NCBI RefSeq assembly: GCF_005146945.1
Contig: NZ_SWMS01000039.1
Location: forward strand, 1-40,081
DNA length: 40,081 nucleotides
From: Prauserella endophytica
GTDB taxonomy: Bacteria; Actinomycetota; Actinomycetes; Mycobacteriales; Pseudonocardiaceae
Direction: 5' to 3'
Shown here: piece after piece, positions 1-9,000 of the stretch
Layout: every line of letters begins with the position of its first letter
Position numbering within the stretch: the stretch's first letter is position 1
The notes under the pieces: model-generated
Databases searched by the model: none
What the model was told of the DNA's origin: nothing
The model's input: only the letters and a program-made list of their open reading frames with translations
Position numbers and translations under genes: made by a program

Positions 1-548
1 CCTTTCTGGATCGCGTCGGGCAATCCGATCTTGGTCCATCCGCGGCTTACACAGTTGTCATGACACGGCCTATGGGTCCCCTCTGTCCGGTTCGCTCGTT
101 CGAGTTCCCTCCGATCCTTGCGGGTCACGCCGCCCAGGGCAATCACTCAAGTTCCAACCCCACCGTGACCTGCACCGGCGCCGGGCGTAGAGACCCGGCG
201 GATGCCGTAGACCCGATCTATGCTGCCCAACTGCGGATCAGTATTCGAAAAATTGCTGGAAATGCGGCGAGCGGCAGGTAGGGCCCGGCGGCGTTCTCTG
301 CCCGCAGTGCCAAGAGCTGATTGCAAGCAGTAGGCCCCGCTTCTGGGACGAGCACACCGAAACCAACCAGCCCCCGCAGCCAATACCGCAACAGGACAGG
401 GTGTAGGGCAGCGACCGGAGTCTGTTGCAGCGTTGGTCAGCGGCAGACGAAGCCACACCTTAAGGTCCTACAACTGCTCCGGGCTGATTCCGACGACGAC
501 TGTCAACTGTCTCCGCCTTGTGCGCATCGCGTGTCCTAGGGACAGCTG
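1..548. other. Window edge, no intact gene; Cys-rich relic frame
   Basis: No convincing gene is seen before the lsr2 stop codon. One plus-strand frame (191-406, opened by a TAG and without any in-frame start) encodes a cysteine-rich stretch with a CC pair, then CWKCGE, then CPQCQ, and ends in a Gln/Pro-rich tail. The CxxC spacing is that of a zinc ribbon, so this may be the remains of a small zinc-ribbon protein, but its third-position GC is low for this genome and there is no ribosome-binding site. The lsr2 terminator should lie here but no clean hairpin was found. Confidence 0.2.
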
Positions 549-1001
549 TCACACGCCAGCCTTCTTCTTCCTTGGTGCCCGCTTGCGCGTCGACTTGGCC
601 GGAGCCTCCTCGACCGGCTCCGGTTCAACGAGCTGGGAGCTGGCTGGCTCGCCATTGTCGAACGCTTCGTAGATCTCTTTCGGGATGCGCCCGCGCTCAG
701 CGATCGCGTAACCATTCTCTACTGCCCAAGCGCGCACCTGCTGGTTGCGCTCGCGGTCGGCCGACGTGGTGGCGCGGCCGCTCCCGGCCACTGTCGACTG
801 ACCAGCCGCCACCCGGACCTTGCGCCCGCCCGTGCGCAGGCCTGCCTCGACGTAGCGCTCGAACGTGTCACGCAGCGCCTGCGCATTCTCGTCCGAGAGG
901 TCGATCTCGTACTGAACCCCGTCGAGGGCGAAAGGCACCGTCTGCGCCGCTTCGCCACCGTCGAGGTCATCAACGATTTCGACAAGAACCTTCTGAGCCA
1001 T
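549..1001 (-). CDS. lsr2: Lsr2 nucleoid-associated xenogeneic silencer
   Basis: This 150-aa protein is a small actinobacterial DNA-bridging protein that binds AT-rich, often foreign, DNA and silences it. The N-terminal half (MAQKVLVEIVDDLDGG, then VPFALDGVQYEIDLS) is the Lsr2 dimerisation domain. A variable linker follows, then the C-terminal DNA-binding helix pair with NQQVRAWAVENGY and the RGRIP hook (about residues 107-128) that inserts in the minor groove. An unusually long Pro/Glu linker and a Lys/Arg-rich tail (KSTRKRAPRKKKAGV) extend beyond the usual end of about 110-115 residues. The start is the ATG at 1001, because GAAAGG lies 8 bases upstream; a TTG directly before it is less likely. 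An Lsr2 beside an accessory region suits a role in silencing that region, which is inference. Confidence 0.93.
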   Translation of the reverse strand: MAQKVLVEIVDDLDGGEAAQTVPFALDGVQYEIDLSDENAQALRDTFERYVEAGLRTGGRKVRVAAGQSTVAGSGRATTSADRERNQQVRAWAVENGYAIAERGRIPKEIYEAFDNGEPASSQLVEPEPVEEAPAKSTRKRAPRKKKAGV

Positions 1002-1004
1002 CAA

Positions 1005-1550
1005 GACAGCCTTTCACCAAGTCGAGCAGGGGCGCCGCGTCAGCGGAACAGCAACGACCCTACCGATAGTTCACCAGATCGGCGGTATGACACTCGCGCA
1101 ATCAGCACGAGCTGCAGTCCTGGCAGGCGCCCAAGCGCCAGCGCCCTCAGCTCCGCAGCTGACCTCAAAGCGGGCGGACGCCCCTGCCCCGATTGCGCCA
1201 TACTTCAGGTGCGGAAAGCCATAGCTCAGCAGCGAGTCCGGGAACAGTCGAGCCCGCGCCTTGTCGTTGCTCACTGCAAGGCTGTTCGTCTCGGTGCTCA
1301 ATTGGGTACGGGCGCATATCGCAGCGGTCGATTTCTTGAGGTGTTGCTGCGCCCGGCATAGCCCTGAAGCCGCTGCTCAGTGGCGACAGGAGGGGTACGT
1401 GCACTGACTTGTTACCTGTTACGCATCCTGCTTTGCTGCGGAACCGCGGGTGGCATGTGGACCTCGGGGAATTCCCGCGAGATTCGTGTGCCCTACTTGC
1501 TACCGTCCGTACACGTGCTGCAGTAAGTAGAGACGAGGACGAGGCAACTC
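1005..1550. other. Intergenic region between lsr2 and serS
   Basis: About 550 bases with no gene I can support. It must hold the promoters of lsr2 (leftward) and of the broken serS (rightward). Short frames exist in several phases but none has a ribosome-binding site, consistent codon use or a recognisable domain. No T-box-like leader was recognised upstream of serS. Confidence 0.4.
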
Positions 1551-1689
1551 ATGCATGATGCCCGCACCCTGCTCGACCTGGGCGAGGTAGCTGTTCACTC
1601 CCTGTCCAGGCGGGGCTACACGCTCGACCTGACCACGATTGAGGATCTCTTCACGCGCCGGAACTCCTCGATCAAGAGTGCGGATGAGT
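1551..1689 (+). pseudogene. serS: Seryl-tRNA synthetase, 5' part before the IS21 insertion
   Basis: This is the start of a class II seryl-tRNA synthetase gene, which charges tRNA-Ser. The ATG at 1551 follows a GGACGAGG ribosome-binding site and opens MHDARTLLDLG, then RRGYTLDL and FTRRNSSIKSADE, the first helix of the tRNA-binding arm. The frame is cut after position 1689 by the left end of an IS21-family element. Removing the element and one copy of the ATGAGT duplication rejoins GAT GAG T to TG CGT, restoring [11 protein letters not shown] in frame with the downstream part at 4742. The MHDAR-type start is one I associate with an actinobacterial SerRS subgroup, so this may be a second copy rather than the housekeeping enzyme. 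Confidence 0.85.
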
Positions 1690-1724
1690 TGATTTCGGCA
1701 AGCCGAATTGGCCCCGGTTCGGCA
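1690..1724 (+). repeat. Left terminal inverted repeat of the IS21-family element
   Basis: Starts TG and ends with the 15-bp core GGCCCCGGTTCGGCA, which matches the reverse complement of 4707-4741 exactly over that core and less well outside it. It lies directly after the ATGAGT duplication of serS. Confidence 0.85.
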
Positions 1725-1825
1725 TTCTGAACTGGCCCCGGCGGCTGGGTTGCGGGATCGGTCGGCATCTTGATGTGGCCCCACCTGCCGTCGTCGGGCG
1801 TGGGGCGGCACTCTGATTTGGCCCC
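1705..1825 (+). repeat. Subterminal TGGCCCC repeats of the IS21-family element
   Basis: Four related motifs occur in one orientation at 1705-1715 (GAATTGGCCCC), 1729-1739 (GAACTGGCCCC), 1771-1782 (TGATGTGGCCCC) and 1814-1825 (TGATTTGGCCCC). The first belongs to the terminal inverted repeat. IS21-family elements have multiple end repeats bound by IstA, which is the likely role here. Confidence 0.7.
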
Positions 1826-1867
1826 ACTTCGTTCGGGTGTTTCTGCTGGTCGCAGGAGTGCTGGCCG

Positions 1868-2149
1868 GTGGACGATGGCGTGGTGAGTGAGCGTGAGCCC
1901 GGCCCGGTGATGACACTGGTGTGGGCGCTGGATGAGGTGTTCATCGGGTTCGCGGGCAAACCGGTCGCGGTGGTCCGCCGCGAGCTGGAGGACGCCTGTG
2001 AGGTGTGGGACTGCTGGCTGGACGAGGACACGCTGGACGTGTTCGCGGCCGAGATCGCCGCCGGCGAGCGGGTCGAGATCGACGCGGGAGCCATCCGCGT
2101 TCCGCCGGAGGGGCAGGTCGAGCCGGACTGGCGTGAAGCGCCGTTCTGA
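1868..2149 (+). CDS. Acidic 93-aa passenger ORF of the IS21-family element
   Basis: An ORF of 93 codons lies inside the insertion sequence between its left end and istB, on the opposite strand and converging on istB with 8 bases between stops. It has strong G/C third positions. The product is acidic and Trp-rich (LVWALDEVFIGFAGKP, CEVWDCWLDEDTLDVF, then IAAGERVEIDAG). I do not recognise a domain. The GTG at 1868 follows CAGGAG by about 10 bases; later GTG codons and an ATG at 1910 are possible. Codon use argues that it is translated. As a third gene carried by the element it may be a regulator or an immunity-like accessory, but nothing in the sequence proves that. Confidence 0.5.
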   Translation: MDDGVVSEREPGPVMTLVWALDEVFIGFAGKPVAVVRRELEDACEVWDCWLDEDTLDVFAAEIAAGERVEIDAGAIRVPPEGQVEPDWREAPF

Positions 2150-2157
2150 CCGGGTGT

Positions 2158-2961
2158 TCAGCTGGCACGGGTGCTGCTGCGGCGGCGTTTGGTGGTGCGC
2201 AGCCGGAACGACTCGGTGCCGGTCTCGATGATGGACGCATCGAACGTCAAGCGATCGACAATCGCGGCGCAGAGCCGCGGATCGGTGAAGGTGCGAGCCC
2301 ACTCGCTGAACGCCGAATTGCTCGCGATCGCGATGCTGGAACGTTCCTCCCGCTCGGTGAACACCTGAAACAGCAGCTCCGCGCCGCGGCGGTCCAGCTC
2401 GAGATAGCCCAGCTCATCAAGACACAACAGGTCGACGCGGCCATAGCGGGCGATGGTCTTGGACAGGTGCTTGTCGTCGGCGGCCTCGACGAGCTCGTTG
2501 ACCAGCGCGGCGGCGGTGACGTAGCGGACCTTGAACCCGGCCTCCGCCGCGGCGGTGCCCAGCCCGATCAGCAGATGGGACTTGCCGGTGCCGGAGTCCC
2601 CGATCAGACAGACCGGTTGCCCCGCGCGGATCCAGGCGCCCTTGGCGAGGGTGTGCACGAGCGCCGGCGGGACGTTCGGATTCGCGGCGAAGTCGAAGTC
2701 CTCCAAGCGTTTCGTGCGCGGGAAGCACGCCTGCTTGACCAGCCGGGCCTTGCGGCGGACCTCGCGGTCCTCGCACTCGATGAACAGCAGCTCGGACAGG
2801 AAGCTCTTGTAGGTGGCCTGCTGCCGGGCCGCGGCGGCGGCGTTGTCGCCGAAGCGGTCGCGGATGGTGGGCAGCCGCAGGATCCGGCAGGCCTGCTCGA
2901 TCGCGGCGTCGGCGGCTTCCTCGGTGATCTGGTCCCGGCCGCGGGCAGTGGTGCGGGTCAT
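2158..2961 (-). CDS. istB: IstB-like AAA+ ATPase of the IS21-family element
   Basis: This is the 267-aa helper ATPase of IS21 transposition, which binds DNA, selects targets and activates the transposase. It has Walker A GDSGTGKSH (about residues 122-130), Walker B LLCLDELGYL (about 178-187), the sensor region AIASNSAFSEW and an arginine-rich C-terminal tail. The N-terminal helical part (about residues 15-110) is the IstB N-terminal domain. The ATG at 2961 overlaps the istA stop codon as ATGA, so the two are translationally coupled. The length is typical of IstB, with no frameshift. Confidence 0.95.
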   Translation of the reverse strand: MTRTTARGRDQITEEAADAAIEQACRILRLPTIRDRFGDNAAAAARQQATYKSFLSELLFIECEDREVRRKARLVKQACFPRTKRLEDFDFAANPNVPPALVHTLAKGAWIRAGQPVCLIGDSGTGKSHLLIGLGTAAAEAGFKVRYVTAAALVNELVEAADDKHLSKTIARYGRVDLLCLDELGYLELDRRGAELLFQVFTEREERSSIAIASNSAFSEWARTFTDPRLCAAIVDRLTFDASIIETGTESFRLRTTKRRRSSTRAS

Positions 2962-4589
2962 GAGACGTTCCCCTTCCTCGAAGGATTGCTGAGCAGCTGG
3001 TCGTAGGCCTCGACCGACGGTGCGGGGCGTGCGTCCGGCGGCAGTTCGGCGTCGCGGCGGCGGTCGGGCAGCGAGACGACCTTGCTGCGGCTGCGCTGCG
3101 GCCGTGGCAGCTCGGTGCTGGGTTCGCCGGCCGCGGCCGCGTGCTTGCGGGCCTCGATCGCCACCACGTCGGGTGAGACCGACCCAGCCTCGAGCGTGAC
3201 GCGGATCCCGGCGATCACGTGCGCATGAGCCATCCGCCGGTGCAGCAGCAGAACCTCGATCAGCAACCGGGTCCCGGCCTGGTCGCCGTGCTTGGCCCGC
3301 GTGGCGGCCCAGAACGCGTCGTGTGTGGCGGTGAACCAGCCCTTCTGCCGCGCGTGAACCAGCGCGGTCGCCCCGCGCAGCGCACCGGGTTTGCCGGCCA
3401 GGACCTCAAGATAGTGATCGAGCACCAGGTGCTGCCCGCCTTTGGTGGTCATCCGCGGATGCCGCGCGACCTCCGTGGAGCCGTGGAATACCACCAGTTC
3501 TTCCGCGTCGAGCTTCGCCCGGACCGTCTGCCCGATCAGCCGGGCCGGGACCGAGTAGAGCGCTTGCCGGACGGTGATCCTGGCGTAGCGGTCCACCCGC
3601 GGTGTGGTGGTCAGCGCGATGTCGAACTCGTCCACCGGCAACGCCGCCAGCAGCGGTGTTTCGAGGGCGAAGTTCTGCCCGATCGTGGTGACCCGTTGGT
3701 CGATGTGGCGGGCGTCCTCGGCGTGGTCCGCCGCGGCGAGCTTGTCGTTGATGCCGGCCAGCCCGGAGATGTCGGCGATCTTCGGGACCGGGACGAACCA
3801 GCGTCGCCGGAACCGGCCGCCTTCGCCCTCGACACCGCCCTTCTCGTGCGCGCCTTCTTTGCCGGGCATGCAATAGAAACTGGTGACTCCGTAAGCGGAC
3901 TTGAACAGCACCCACCGGTCGGTCTCAACACGTGAGCGTCCGAAGCAGACTCTCCGGACCGCTGAGGAGAGATTGTCGTAGCGGATATCTCCGGCCGGGA
4001 CGCCGCCCAGTTCGGTGAACGCGGCGACATGACCGGCGAAGAACGCCTCTTGGCCCTGTGATGAGTAGACACGGTGAATTGCCTTGCCAGAGAAAGACAT
4101 TCGCAGTGTGAAGAGGAAGCACTTGGTGTCGACGCCGCCGACGTTGACCCAGACTTCAGCGAAGTCGACCTCGGCGTCCTGGCCCGGAAGGTGGGTCTGC
4201 GGAACGAACCCGTCCATCACGCCCGCGCGGTTGCGGGCTTCCAGCACGATCTGCGGGCGGCGGGCCGCGACGTACTTCGACACCGTGCGATACGCGATCG
4301 TCGCGTCGTGCTCGTCGACCAGCCCCTCCCAGATCCGGTGCGCGGTGTGGCGTTGCTTACGCGGTGCGTTCAGATCGGCCTGCAGCATCTCGTCCATCGC
4401 CGCGCGCAGCGGCCCTGTCACCGGCGAAGACCGGGCCGGTGCCTTCCGCGGTGGCGGGACGGCCGAGCCGAGCGCGTGACGCACCGTCCGGCGGTGCACC
4501 CCATGCCGCTCAGCCAGCGCCCGGACCGAGAGCCCCTCCACCCGTGCATCCCGCCGGATCAGCGCGAACAACTCCACCCTCGACACCAT
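2958..4589 (-). CDS. istA: IstA-like DDE transposase of the IS21-family element
   Basis: This is a 543-aa DDE recombinase that cuts and joins the element ends. An N-terminal helix-turn-helix (about residues 18-40, LSVRALAERHGVHRRTVRHAL) should bind the terminal repeats. The catalytic triad fits the Asp in AEVDFAEVW (near residue 143), the Asp in IRYDNLSSAV and the Glu in EKGGVEGEGGRFRRR. A beta-barrel C-terminal domain (VDRYARITVRQALYSVPARLIG) follows. The start is the ATG at 4589, which has GGGAG 5 bases upstream; a GTG at 4601 is the alternative. The gene is intact and overlaps istB. Confidence 0.93.
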   Translation of the reverse strand: MVSRVELFALIRRDARVEGLSVRALAERHGVHRRTVRHALGSAVPPPRKAPARSSPVTGPLRAAMDEMLQADLNAPRKQRHTAHRIWEGLVDEHDATIAYRTVSKYVAARRPQIVLEARNRAGVMDGFVPQTHLPGQDAEVDFAEVWVNVGGVDTKCFLFTLRMSFSGKAIHRVYSSQGQEAFFAGHVAAFTELGGVPAGDIRYDNLSSAVRRVCFGRSRVETDRWVLFKSAYGVTSFYCMPGKEGAHEKGGVEGEGGRFRRRWFVPVPKIADISGLAGINDKLAAADHAEDARHIDQRVTTIGQNFALETPLLAALPVDEFDIALTTTPRVDRYARITVRQALYSVPARLIGQTVRAKLDAEELVVFHGSTEVARHPRMTTKGGQHLVLDHYLEVLAGKPGALRGATALVHARQKGWFTATHDAFWAATRAKHGDQAGTRLLIEVLLLHRRMAHAHVIAGIRVTLEAGSVSPDVVAIEARKHAAAAGEPSTELPRPQRSRSKVVSLPDRRRDAELPPDARPAPSVEAYDQLLSNPSRKGNVS

Positions 4590-4706
4590 TCCGGCTCCCA
4601 CGCGGACGGCCCCTCACCGGCACTGTCCACCCAGGACCCTCAACTCGACCCGCCGACTCGCACACCACGAGCAGGAATTCGCCCGATCGGTGGGGCCCGA
4701 TAGCGG

Positions 4707-4741
4707 TGCCGAACCGGGGCCAAATCACGATGCCACGGCCA
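4707..4741 (-). repeat. Right terminal inverted repeat of the IS21-family element
   Basis: Ends in CA next to the second ATGAGT copy. Read on the minus strand it starts TGGCCGTGGC and shares the 15-bp core GGCCCCGGTTCGGCA with the left end. Confidence 0.85.
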
Positions 4742-5900
<1,159 letters not shown>

Positions 5901-6012
5901 ACCGATACTCGCTGACGGCTGCGACTTCCCCCAGCGGCTAGGCTTTCCTCCCGAAAGCAGCTAACCGGTGTCACCAATCGCTAGACCTTCGCCCCAGGTA
6001 GGCGTCTGGTTA

Positions 6013-6444
6013 CTAAATGGCCCAGCCACGCCAGAACGGGGCGCGTTCGTCCGCAGGGGACAGGAGCACGTCCTTGAGCGAGCTTGGTCGCACATCGGAC
6101 CTAGCAAGATTGTCTATGGGGAGCCAATGGAACCCCAGGTGGGCTTCCTGGCTCGTAGGTTCGGCGTCTGCGATGTTCACCTCGAACACGAAGTTGAGTT
6201 CGTGATGAGTGGTGTCATCGTCGATGTAGCCATGCTCGATTACACCGAGGAGGCCCACGATCGTGGCCTCGATGCCGAGTTCTTCACCCAGCTCGCGGAC
6301 CAAGGCACTTTCCACGCGTTCACCAGGTTCGAGGTGGCCACCAGGCAGGAACGACCAGGACTTGCCGTATTGGCGCACCAGGAGGAGCTGGCCGTCGCGG
6401 CGGATGACAGCACGGGCGATGATCTCGGTGGCAGTAGCGTTCAT
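6013..6444 (-). CDS. Nudix hydrolase
   Basis: This 143-aa Nudix protein should hydrolyse a nucleoside diphosphate linked to another group. The Nudix box reads GGHLEPGERVESALVREL followed by GEELGI (about residues 36-59) and fits the GX5EX7REUXEEXGU consensus fully. The C-terminal part (HHELNFVFEVNIAD, then FHWLPIDNLARSDVRPSSLK) matches actinobacterial ADP-ribose or NTP-type members, but the substrate cannot be read from it. The start chosen is the ATG at 6444, 23 bases after the creatininase-like gene stop, with AAGGTG about 10 bases upstream. It is the last gene of the leftward regulator-creatininase-Nudix transcription unit. Confidence 0.87.
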   Translation of the reverse strand: MNATATEIIARAVIRRDGQLLLVRQYGKSWSFLPGGHLEPGERVESALVRELGEELGIEATIVGLLGVIEHGYIDDDTTHHELNFVFEVNIADAEPTSQEAHLGFHWLPIDNLARSDVRPSSLKDVLLSPADERAPFWRGWAI

Positions 6445-6467
6445 GGATCTGCCGCACCTTGTGCTGC

Positions 6468-7184
6468 TCACTCGTTGATGGCCTTGAGGTGATCGGCGAA
6501 GGATACTGTGAGGCTGTCGAGTGCGGCCTTGCCCTTGGCTGCTGTGGCTTCGGAAGGACGGCCAATGATGCCGTTGTGGGTGTAGCCCTTGATACCAGCG
6601 ACAAGCAGGTGCGGCCGATCGCTGGCTTCGTGGTCTGCGTCGGGGTAGGTGTCACCGACCAGCTCAGGGTGCGTATACAGGAGAATTGAGGTCTCCATCT
6701 CGCCGCCGTGCATGTCGTCGTGATTGGTGCTGACGGTTCCGGCGTGGGCGCGGGCGGCTGCCCAGTCGTCGCGTCCGGGGAAGAGAGCGACGGTGCGGTC
6801 CTCCACGTTGGCTTGTTGGGTGATGTTGGAGAGCACGTAGTTGCCGCCGTGTCCGTTGACCAGGGCCAGCTTGGTGATGCCCGTCCGTGCCAGCGACGCG
6901 CGGATGTCGTCGATGACCGTGATCAGGGTGCTGGCGCTGATGCTGAGTGTGCCGGGATATCCGGGCAGGAGTTCGTGCTCGTGGGAGCACGAGAAGGTGA
7001 TGGGTGGCAGCAGGAACAGGTCGTAGGTTTCGGCGATCCGCGCGGCGATCACACAGGCGATCACGGTGTCTGTCGCGAGCGGTAGGTGTTCGCCGTGCTG
7101 CTCGAAGCTGCCGACCGGCAGGACGGCGACGCGGGCGTTGCGGCGGGCTTCGTCGGCGGCGGTGGCGCTGGTGAGCAGGTCCAC
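6468..7184 (-). CDS. Creatininase-family amidohydrolase
   Basis: A 238-aa member of the creatininase/creatinine amidohydrolase family, metal-dependent hydrolases of cyclic or peptide amides. Members include creatininase, the formamide hydrolase of riboflavin/F420 synthesis (ArfB) and the mycofactocin peptidase MftE. Metal-ligand motifs are visible: PVGSFEQHGEHLPLATD (about residues 23-39), GHGGN (about 113) and GGEMETS (about 161). The start is a GTG at 7184 with AAGGAG 6 bases upstream. The gene follows the XRE-TPR gene by 32 bases and precedes the Nudix gene. Its place in a cluster of nucleotide- and sugar-active enzymes suggests that it trims an amide in the pathway; creatinine itself is an unlikely substrate. 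Confidence 0.85.
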   Translation of the reverse strand: MDLLTSATAADEARRNARVAVLPVGSFEQHGEHLPLATDTVIACVIAARIAETYDLFLLPPITFSCSHEHELLPGYPGTLSISASTLITVIDDIRASLARTGITKLALVNGHGGNYVLSNITQQANVEDRTVALFPGRDDWAAARAHAGTVSTNHDDMHGGEMETSILLYTHPELVGDTYPDADHEASDRPHLLVAGIKGYTHNGIIGRPSEATAAKGKAALDSLTVSFADHLKAINE

Positions 7185-7216
7185 GCGGTTCTCCTTGGGT
7201 GTTGATAGGACGGGCG

Positions 7217-8566
7217 TCAGCGCAGTGTGGTTCGCAGCGTGTGGCGCAGGTGTCGGGCGTGGTCGTGTGCTCCCGTGGTGTCCAGCAGTTCAGCTGCCCG
7301 GTGAAGCTGATGCTTGGTGCGGGCGGATCGTGTCTCGGTGGTGATGGCGAGCGAGTGTTGCGCGACGGTGAGAGCTTCATCGGGTTGTTCGGTACCGGCG
7401 TGTGCGATGGCGAGTCGCGCGAGGCACAGGCCGAGGTCGCGTCGGAAGTCTGGGTGCCACTCGGCGAGTCCCTGCTGAAGGGTTGCGAGTGCCTTGGCTG
7501 GTTGGCCGAGTTCGACCCAGCAGTGGGCCGCTTCCATCTCGACGTAGCTGGGGGTGCAGTAGCGCGCGATGTCCGCGTCGTCGTCGGGGGCGTCCGCGGC
7601 GTGCTGGAAGGCGTGATCCAGTGCGCGGGCGCATTCGTCGTAGCTTCCGGCGAGCGCGTGGCCGTGTGCTTCCTGGCGTAGTGCGACAGCCTTGAGGCGC
7701 GGGGTCAAGGCGCCGGGCTTCTGTAAGGCTGCGCGAGCGAACGCGATGGTCAGGTCCGGCTTGCGCGCATCGCTGGCGATGTTGCTTTTGCGCATCCGGA
7801 TGTAGGAGGTCAGGTGCGCGTCGCCTGCCTCTTGTGCAAGGTCGAGGGCAGTATTCGACCAGCGCATTGCGGTGTGAAGATCACCGGCATCTTGGTGGAG
7901 CCAGCCGGTGAACTCGGCGAACCGTGCTGTGACATGGAGCAGGTCGCCGCGATTTCGTTCGCGGCTTTCGGTGAGCAATCGTTCCGCGAAGCTCGTCTGC
8001 TGTGCGACGACGGTCAGCAGCGAGTGCGGCCCAGCGAGGTTGTCCGTGATCACGTACTGCTGCAGGGTGTTCAGTAGTGCACCCACCAGCGCCGGCTCGG
8101 TGCGCTCGGCTGCGGCGTGCACCATGGGCCCACCCGGCAGCCCGAGAACAGCGTTAGCTTTCGGCGACTCGTGATCAGCTTCGCCCACGTCGAACCACAG
8201 CAGCTCGGCGGGGATGCGCAGGCACCGGGCGTAGTGAACGAGCTTATCCAGATCACGCACACGGTTCCGCCCTGCCTCGATCCGGCTGAGTTGACCTTGG
8301 GTGATGTTCAACCAGCGCGCGACGTCGCTTTGCGGGAGGGGCTTGCGCCCGTGCGCGGGGTGTCGACGGTAGGCGCGTACAACCACACTCATATCTCGGG
8401 AAGTCAACGCATCCCGCATCTGGTCGCTGCGCCAGAAGCCGGGCCCGAACCGTGGGGATTCGTCGTGTTCGCCCCCATGAGTGCAGGGTGAGCACAGTGC
8501 CGCTGTGTTATCACGAGCCAGGCACGCTCCGCACCCTGCGCAGCATCGGCCGCCGCTGTGGCTCAT
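7217..8566 (-). CDS. XRE-family HTH regulator with N-terminal Zn ribbon and TPR-like domain
   Basis: This 449-aa protein looks like a pathway-specific regulator. The N-terminus has paired cysteines (CCAGCGACLARD, then CSPC, residues about 6-30) able to bind zinc. An XRE helix-turn-helix follows (SDVARWLNITQGQLSRIEAGRNR, about residues 80-105). The remaining 300 residues are helical repeats of TPR type with alternating Ala/Leu-rich helices (HTAMRWSNTALDLAQEAGDAHL and similar), a layout common in streptomycete regulators that sense small molecules or peptides. The start is the ATG at 8566, with AGG 8 bases upstream; an in-frame GTG at 8575 is the alternative. The gene is divergent from the eight-gene operon, with a long palindrome between them, so control of both directions is likely but inferred. 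Confidence 0.85.
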   Translation of the reverse strand: MSHSGGRCCAGCGACLARDNTAALCSPCTHGGEHDESPRFGPGFWRSDQMRDALTSRDMSVVVRAYRRHPAHGRKPLPQSDVARWLNITQGQLSRIEAGRNRVRDLDKLVHYARCLRIPAELLWFDVGEADHESPKANAVLGLPGGPMVHAAAERTEPALVGALLNTLQQYVITDNLAGPHSLLTVVAQQTSFAERLLTESRERNRGDLLHVTARFAEFTGWLHQDAGDLHTAMRWSNTALDLAQEAGDAHLTSYIRMRKSNIASDARKPDLTIAFARAALQKPGALTPRLKAVALRQEAHGHALAGSYDECARALDHAFQHAADAPDDDADIARYCTPSYVEMEAAHCWVELGQPAKALATLQQGLAEWHPDFRRDLGLCLARLAIAHAGTEQPDEALTVAQHSLAITTETRSARTKHQLHRAAELLDTTGAHDHARHLRHTLRTTLR

Positions 8567-8638
8567 GATCTCCACCTTCGATGATGATCGTTGTCGTCTC
8601 GATCCACGACCAGGCTAGCTCCGGAGAGGTCGGATATG

Positions 8639-8669
8639 CGCGTCGTGCATAGCGACTATGCGCGACGCG
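8639..8669. promoter_or_regulatory. 31-bp palindrome in the divergent promoter region
   Basis: Two 14-base arms flank a CGA spacer: CGCGTCGTGCATAG, CGA, CTATGCGCGACGCG. Only one position pair (8646/8662) does not match. The inner 15 bp (GCATAGCGACTATGC) is a perfect inverted repeat apart from its 3-base centre. It lies 73 bases upstream of the XRE-TPR start codon and about 75 bases before a leader ORF of the divergent operon. The position suits an operator for a dimeric HTH regulator. It could instead act as a bidirectional terminator, but there is no T run on either side. Confidence 0.6.
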
Positions 8670-8742
8670 GCGTTCCTGGCGAGTCGATCGTTCCTAGCGT
8701 CAGCAGGCAGTAACCGCATGTTGACCGAGGTGGCGATAGCCG

Positions 8743-8910
8743 ATGAACGACCGCACCCCATTCCACTCGGCAGCCGGCCGACGGAGCCTCTCCTGGGACA
8801 GGTGGCGCCTTCTTGCGTCCGCCGGGCGCTTCCTGCCGCTGCCCACGATCGACGGGCCTTGGTCGCTCGCTGCGCCGCCCGCCCACCGGCGCGGAGCCGG
8901 CACCGCGTGA
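8743..8910 (+). CDS. Candidate 55-aa leader ORF ahead of the operon
   Basis: A short frame with G/C-rich third positions starts at ATG 8743, behind GGTGG about 9 bases upstream, and ends at TGA 8908-8910. It would encode MNDRTPFHSAAGRRS, then LSWDRWRLLASAGRFLPLP, then TIDGPWSLAAPPAHRR. The protein is basic, Trp-rich and unknown to me. It lies between the palindrome and a strong hairpin that precedes the first enzyme gene. It could be a regulatory leader peptide, a small functional protein or a precursor peptide. An overlapping frame from 8658 runs through to 9086 and is less convincing, since it would overlap the DUF4254 gene start. Confidence 0.45.
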   Translation: MNDRTPFHSAAGRRSLSWDRWRLLASAGRFLPLPTIDGPWSLAAPPAHRRGAGTA

Positions 8911-8920
8911 CCCCAAAGCC

Positions 8921-8964
8921 GCGCCTGCGCCGAGGACGCGCCCCGACCCTCTCGGCGCAGGCGC
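8921..8964 (+). promoter_or_regulatory. Strong leader hairpin (attenuator or terminator-like)
   Basis: Perfect 14-base arms GCGCCTGCGCCGAG (8921-8934) and CTCGGCGCAGGCGC (8951-8964) enclose a 16-base loop. The hairpin begins 10 bases after the leader ORF stop and ends 36 bases before the DUF4254 start. There is no T tract, which is common for actinobacterial terminators. The position between a short ORF and an operon is that of an attenuator or an mRNA-stabilising stem. Confidence 0.6.
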
Positions 8965-9000
8965 TTCCCCGTACACGGAACTCGACAGGAGGGTGCGGAC

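Larger units (their letters stand above)
1690..4741 (-). mobile_element. IS21-family insertion sequence inside serS
   Basis: This 3052-bp element carries istA and istB on the minus strand with a 4-bp overlap, the IS21 hallmark. The ends run TG...CA. The outer 35 bp (1690-1724 and 4707-4741) are imperfect inverted repeats whose inner 15 bp (GGCCCCGGTTCGGCA) match exactly. The flanks repeat ATGAGT (1684-1689 and 4742-4747); with the TG of the left end the match extends to 8 bp, so the duplication is 6 to 8 bp, as IS21 elements make. Extra copies of the TGGCCCC motif inside the left end resemble the multiple transposase-binding repeats of this family. Both transposition genes look intact, so the element may still be active. 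Confidence 0.92.
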
